Source of the DNA: Acidobacteriota bacterium
GTDB lineage: Bacteria; Acidobacteriota; Vicinamibacteria; Vicinamibacterales; CAVVIG01
Assembly: GCA_020850715.1 (NCBI GenBank)
Contig: JADZED010000058.1
Span: forward strand, 1 to 64,000
Direction: 5' to 3'
Length of the DNA: 64,000 nt
Below are positions 61,445 to 64,000 of the stretch, in pieces. Below the pieces are notes generated by a model. It saw only the letters and a program-made list of their open reading frames with translations, was not told the origin of the DNA and did not search any database. Both the position numbers and the translations under genes were made by a program. Each line of letters begins with the position of its first letter. Within the stretch, counting starts at the first letter, position 1.

Positions 61445-61953
61445 TGGGCGAAGCCATCGCGTTCTACACGCTGGCGGCGTTCATCCTCGGTTTCGCGGTG
61501 CTCGTCATCGCCACCAAGGACACCGTGCACAGCGTGCTGTTCCTCGTGCTCGACTTCCTGTTCGTGGCCGCGCTCTACGTGCTGTTGGAGGCCCCCTTCC
61601 TGGCCGTCATCCAGGTGCTGGTCTACGCCGGCGGCATCGTCGTGCTCTATCTGTTCGTCGTCATGCTCGTGAACCTGAAGCGGCCGCCGGAAGCGCACCA
61701 GGATCCGCGCCGCCGCACGTGGCTCGGGTTCGGGCTGTCGGCGGCCATCCTCGCCGAGCTCGCCGCGATCGCGCTGTACAGTTCGGCGGGTGCCGCGCCG
61801 GCCGGGCCCGCGGCCGCGCTGCCGGTCGCGGGCAACACGGAGCAGGTCGGCTGGCTGCTGTATACGCGCTATCTGATTCCATTCGAGATCGCGTCGATGC
61901 TGCTGCTGGTGGCAATGATCGGCGCGATCGTGCTGGCGAAGCGGGAACTGTGA
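61444..61953 (+). CDS. nuoJ: NADH-quinone oxidoreductase subunit J
   Basis: 169 aa from the ATG at 61444. Five helices with [20 protein letters not shown], the conserved pi-bulge helix. An alanine/proline loop ([16 protein letters not shown]) sits before the last helix. Membrane arm. Confidence 0.94.
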   Translation: MGEAIAFYTLAAFILGFAVLVIATKDTVHSVLFLVLDFLFVAALYVLLEAPFLAVIQVLVYAGGIVVLYLFVVMLVNLKRPPEAHQDPRRRTWLGFGLSAAILAELAAIALYSSAGAAPAGPAAALPVAGNTEQVGWLLYTRYLIPFEIASMLLLVAMIGAIVLAKREL

Positions 61954-61972
61954 AGAGCGGGCGGCGGATCTC

Positions 61973-62275
61973 ATGATTACTTCGACGCATTACATGCTGC
62001 TCTCGGCGGCACTGTTCATGATTGGCGTCATCGGCGTGATGGTGCGGCGGAACATCATCATCATCTTCATGGCGATCGAGCTGATCCTGAACGCGGTCAA
62101 CATCAACCTGATTGCCTTCTCGCACGCGCTGCAGAACGCGGTGGGGCAGGTGTTCGCGATCTTCGTGATCGCCGTGGCAGCCGCGGAGGCGGCGGTCGGC
62201 CTCGGGATCATCCTGGCGTTCTACCGGAACAAGGAAACGCTCAACATCGACGAAATGAACCTGATGAAGTGGTGA
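61973..62275 (+). CDS. nuoK: NADH-quinone oxidoreductase subunit K
   Basis: 100 aa, normal length, three helices. The proton-channel glutamates are in [11 protein letters not shown] and [10 protein letters not shown]. 19 nt after nuoJ and 5 nt before nuoL. Confidence 0.95.
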   Translation: MITSTHYMLLSAALFMIGVIGVMVRRNIIIIFMAIELILNAVNINLIAFSHALQNAVGQVFAIFVIAVAAAEAAVGLGIILAFYRNKETLNIDEMNLMKW

Positions 62276-62280
62276 CGGGC

Positions 62281-64000
62281 GTGCAGTACATCTGGCTCAT
62301 CCCCGTTCTCCCAGGCCTCGGCGCGGCCGTCAACGGCCTCGTCGGCATCCGTGCGTTCTCGCGCCGGACCGCCGGGGCGCTCGCGTGCGCGACGATGATC
62401 GCCGCGCTGGCGCTGTCGCTCGTCGCGTTCTGGCAGATGCTCGGCCTGCCGGCCGATGCGCGCGCGTACGACGTGACCGTCGCCCAGTGGTTCACCGCGA
62501 TTCCGCTGCAGATGTCCGACGGGACGATCGGCACCTTCCAGGTGCCGTGGGGCTTCAGGCTCGACCCGCTGTCGGGAATGATGCTCCTCATCATCACCGG
62601 CATCGGCACGCTGATCCACGTGTACTCGACGGCCTACATGGCCGACGAGCCGCGCGCGGGGGTGGCCCGTTTCTTCTGCTACCTGAACCTCTTCTGCTTC
62701 TTCATGCTCATGCTCGTCCTGGGGAACAACTTCCTCGTGATGTTCGTGGGCTGGGAAGGCGTCGGCCTCTGCTCGTACCTCCTGATTGGCTATTGGTACG
62801 AGAAGAAGAGCGCGGCGGACGCGGGCAAGAAGGCCTTCATCACCAACCGGATCGGCGACTGGGGCTTCATCCTCGGCGTGTTCCTGGTGTTCATGACGTT
62901 CGGCACCTTCGACTTCCGCGCGATTCAGGACGCCGCGGCGGCGATGCCGATCGAGAGCGCAGGCTTTGGCGTGCTGTCGACGATCTGCCTGCTGCTGTTC
63001 GTCGGCGCCACCGGCAAGAGCGCCCAGATTCCGCTGTACGTCTGGCTGCCGGACGCGATGGAGGGGCCCACGCCGGTCTCGGCGCTCATCCACGCGGCCA
63101 CCATGGTCACCGCGGGCGTCTACATGATCGGCCGCAACGCCGTGCTCTTCTCGCACGCGCCGCAGGTGATGGCGATTGTCGCAATCGTCGGCGTGCTGAC
63201 GGCCTTCATGGCCGCGTCGATCGGCCTGGTGCAGTACGACATCAAGAAGGTGCTCGCCTATTCGACGGTCTCGCAGCTCGGGTACATGTTCACCGCGATG
63301 GGGATCGGCGCCTTTTCGGCCGGCGCGTTCCATCTGATGACGCACGCCTTCTTCAAGGCGCTGCTGTTCCTCGGCAGCGGGTCGGTCATCCATGCGATGG
63401 CGGGCGAACAGGACATGCGGCGCATGGGCGGCCTGCGGAAGTACCTGCCGGTCACCTTCGCGACGATGATGATCGGCACGCTGGCGATCGCCGGCATCTT
63501 CCCGTTCGCCGGCTTCTTCAGCAAGGACGAGATCCTGTTCCGCGCGTTCACCGCCAACAAGGCCGTGTGGGTGATCGGGCTGGCCGCGGCGCTCATGACC
63601 GCGTTCTACATGGGGCGCCTGATGTTCATGACCTTCTACAGCGCCTACCGCGGTCCCGCGTGGGAGACGGCCGGGCACGCCGCGATCGCGCTGTCGGCGG
63701 CGCACGGTGTGGCGCATCCGGCCGATGCCCACGGCCACGCCGCGACGCACGATCGCGGGATGGCGCACGGGTCGTCCGCGCATGCGGGCGTTCCCGGCGA
63801 CGACGGCGGCGGGCACGGCCACGGGCCGTGGCACGGCCCGCACGAGTCGCCGACGCCGATGACCTTCCCGCTGATGGCGCTGGCCGTGGGCGCGATCGTT
63901 GCCGGCTTCGTCGGGATTCCGGCCGCCCTCGGCGGTGGCAATGCCATCGAGCAGTTCCTCGAGCCGAGCTTCACGGCATCAGCCGCGCACGGGGCGGCGG
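62281..64000 (+). CDS. nuoL: NADH-quinone oxidoreductase subunit L (partial, cut at the right edge)
   Basis: About 573 codons from a GTG; the C-terminus is outside the window. VGWEGVGLCSYLLIG, IPLYVWLPDAMEGPTPVSAL and HAFFKALLFLGSGSVIHAM are the antiporter-like motifs, with the channel lysine in the latter. Residues about 485-525 form a histidine/glycine-rich loop (AHGHAATHD, GGGHGHGPWHGPH) not needed for the core fold. Confidence 0.94.
   Translation, partial: MQYIWLIPVLPGLGAAVNGLVGIRAFSRRTAGALACATMIAALALSLVAFWQMLGLPADARAYDVTVAQWFTAIPLQMSDGTIGTFQVPWGFRLDPLSGMMLLIITGIGTLIHVYSTAYMADEPRAGVARFFCYLNLFCFFMLMLVLGNNFLVMFVGWEGVGLCSYLLIGYWYEKKSAADAGKKAFITNRIGDWGFILGVFLVFMTFGTFDFRAIQDAAAAMPIESAGFGVLSTICLLLFVGATGKSAQIPLYVWLPDAMEGPTPVSALIHAATMVTAGVYMIGRNAVLFSHAPQVMAIVAIVGVLTAFMAASIGLVQYDIKKVLAYSTVSQLGYMFTAMGIGAFSAGAFHLMTHAFFKALLFLGSGSVIHAMAGEQDMRRMGGLRKYLPVTFATMMIGTLAIAGIFPFAGFFSKDEILFRAFTANKAVWVIGLAAALMTAFYMGRLMFMTFYSAYRGPAWETAGHAAIALSAAHGVAHPADAHGHAATHDRGMAHGSSAHAGVPGDDGGGHGHGPWHGPHESPTPMTFPLMALAVGAIVAGFVGIPAALGGGNAIEQFLEPSFTASAAHGAA

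Overview
The window is a high-GC bacterial chromosome segment. The VWFA-type proteins of the kind common in Acidobacteriota, the Gram-negative envelope genes (Pal, TolC, PBP4, DsbD/TlpA-like, LPS-type glycosyltransferases) and the complex I genes suggest an Acidobacteriota member, possibly of the Vicinamibacteria. This placement is inference; there is no rRNA gene here. Genes are tightly packed with many 1-4 nt overlaps. At least seven genes have a TAnnnT -10 box exactly 6-7 nt before the start codon, which points to leaderless mRNAs.

Layout. 1-14 kb is accessory: a secreted protein with 17-residue repeats that runs off the left edge, a DsbD-N/TlpA-like thioredoxin protein, two adjacent nucleotidyltransferase-based toxin-antitoxin-like modules (HEPN with an RHH-MNT fusion; an 84-aa protein with an AbiEii-like NTase), unknown secreted proteins, an apparently frameshifted gene, a methyltransferase, a glycosyltransferase and a Tat-exported metallo-beta-lactamase-fold enzyme. 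14-20.4 kb is a PBP4-type carboxypeptidase behind a Gld-like ABC system (ATPase, permease, GldG-like, DUF4340). 20.8-28.5 kb holds an ArsR-regulated zinc/cadmium-type P-ATPase, a CNNM/CorC protein with a REC-PilZ regulator, a LysW-like acidic zinc-ribbon protein coupled to LarE, a methyltransferase and Pal.

28.3-34.6 kb is a divergent pyrimidine locus: pyrK-pyrD-pyrF-grx to the left and pyrR-pyrB-pyrC-PRTase to the right. The rightward leader carries what looks like a PyrR-binding hairpin that covers the Shine-Dalgarno of a 27-codon leader ORF coupled to pyrR. 35-42 kb has a penicillin-acylase-family enzyme, a TIGR02757 protein, two glycosyltransferases and a TolC protein. 42.3-48.8 kb is a long rightward operon (pyrE, truA, uppS, cdsA, dxr, rseP and a secreted protein). 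48.8-57.7 kb is a leftward tetrapyrrole operon (two VWA genes, ccsA/hemX-like, hemA, hemC, cobA-hemD fusion, hemB, hemL).

57.9-64 kb is a complex I operon: nuoA, C, D, H, J, K and a truncated nuoL. Every Fe-S or flavin subunit (B, E, F, G, I) is missing from its expected slot. A ~160-bp MITE-like element with 19-bp terminal inverted repeats sits in the TA of the nuoA stop codon. A second copy, inverted, sits in the TA of the stop codon of the PRTase gene at 34.6 kb.
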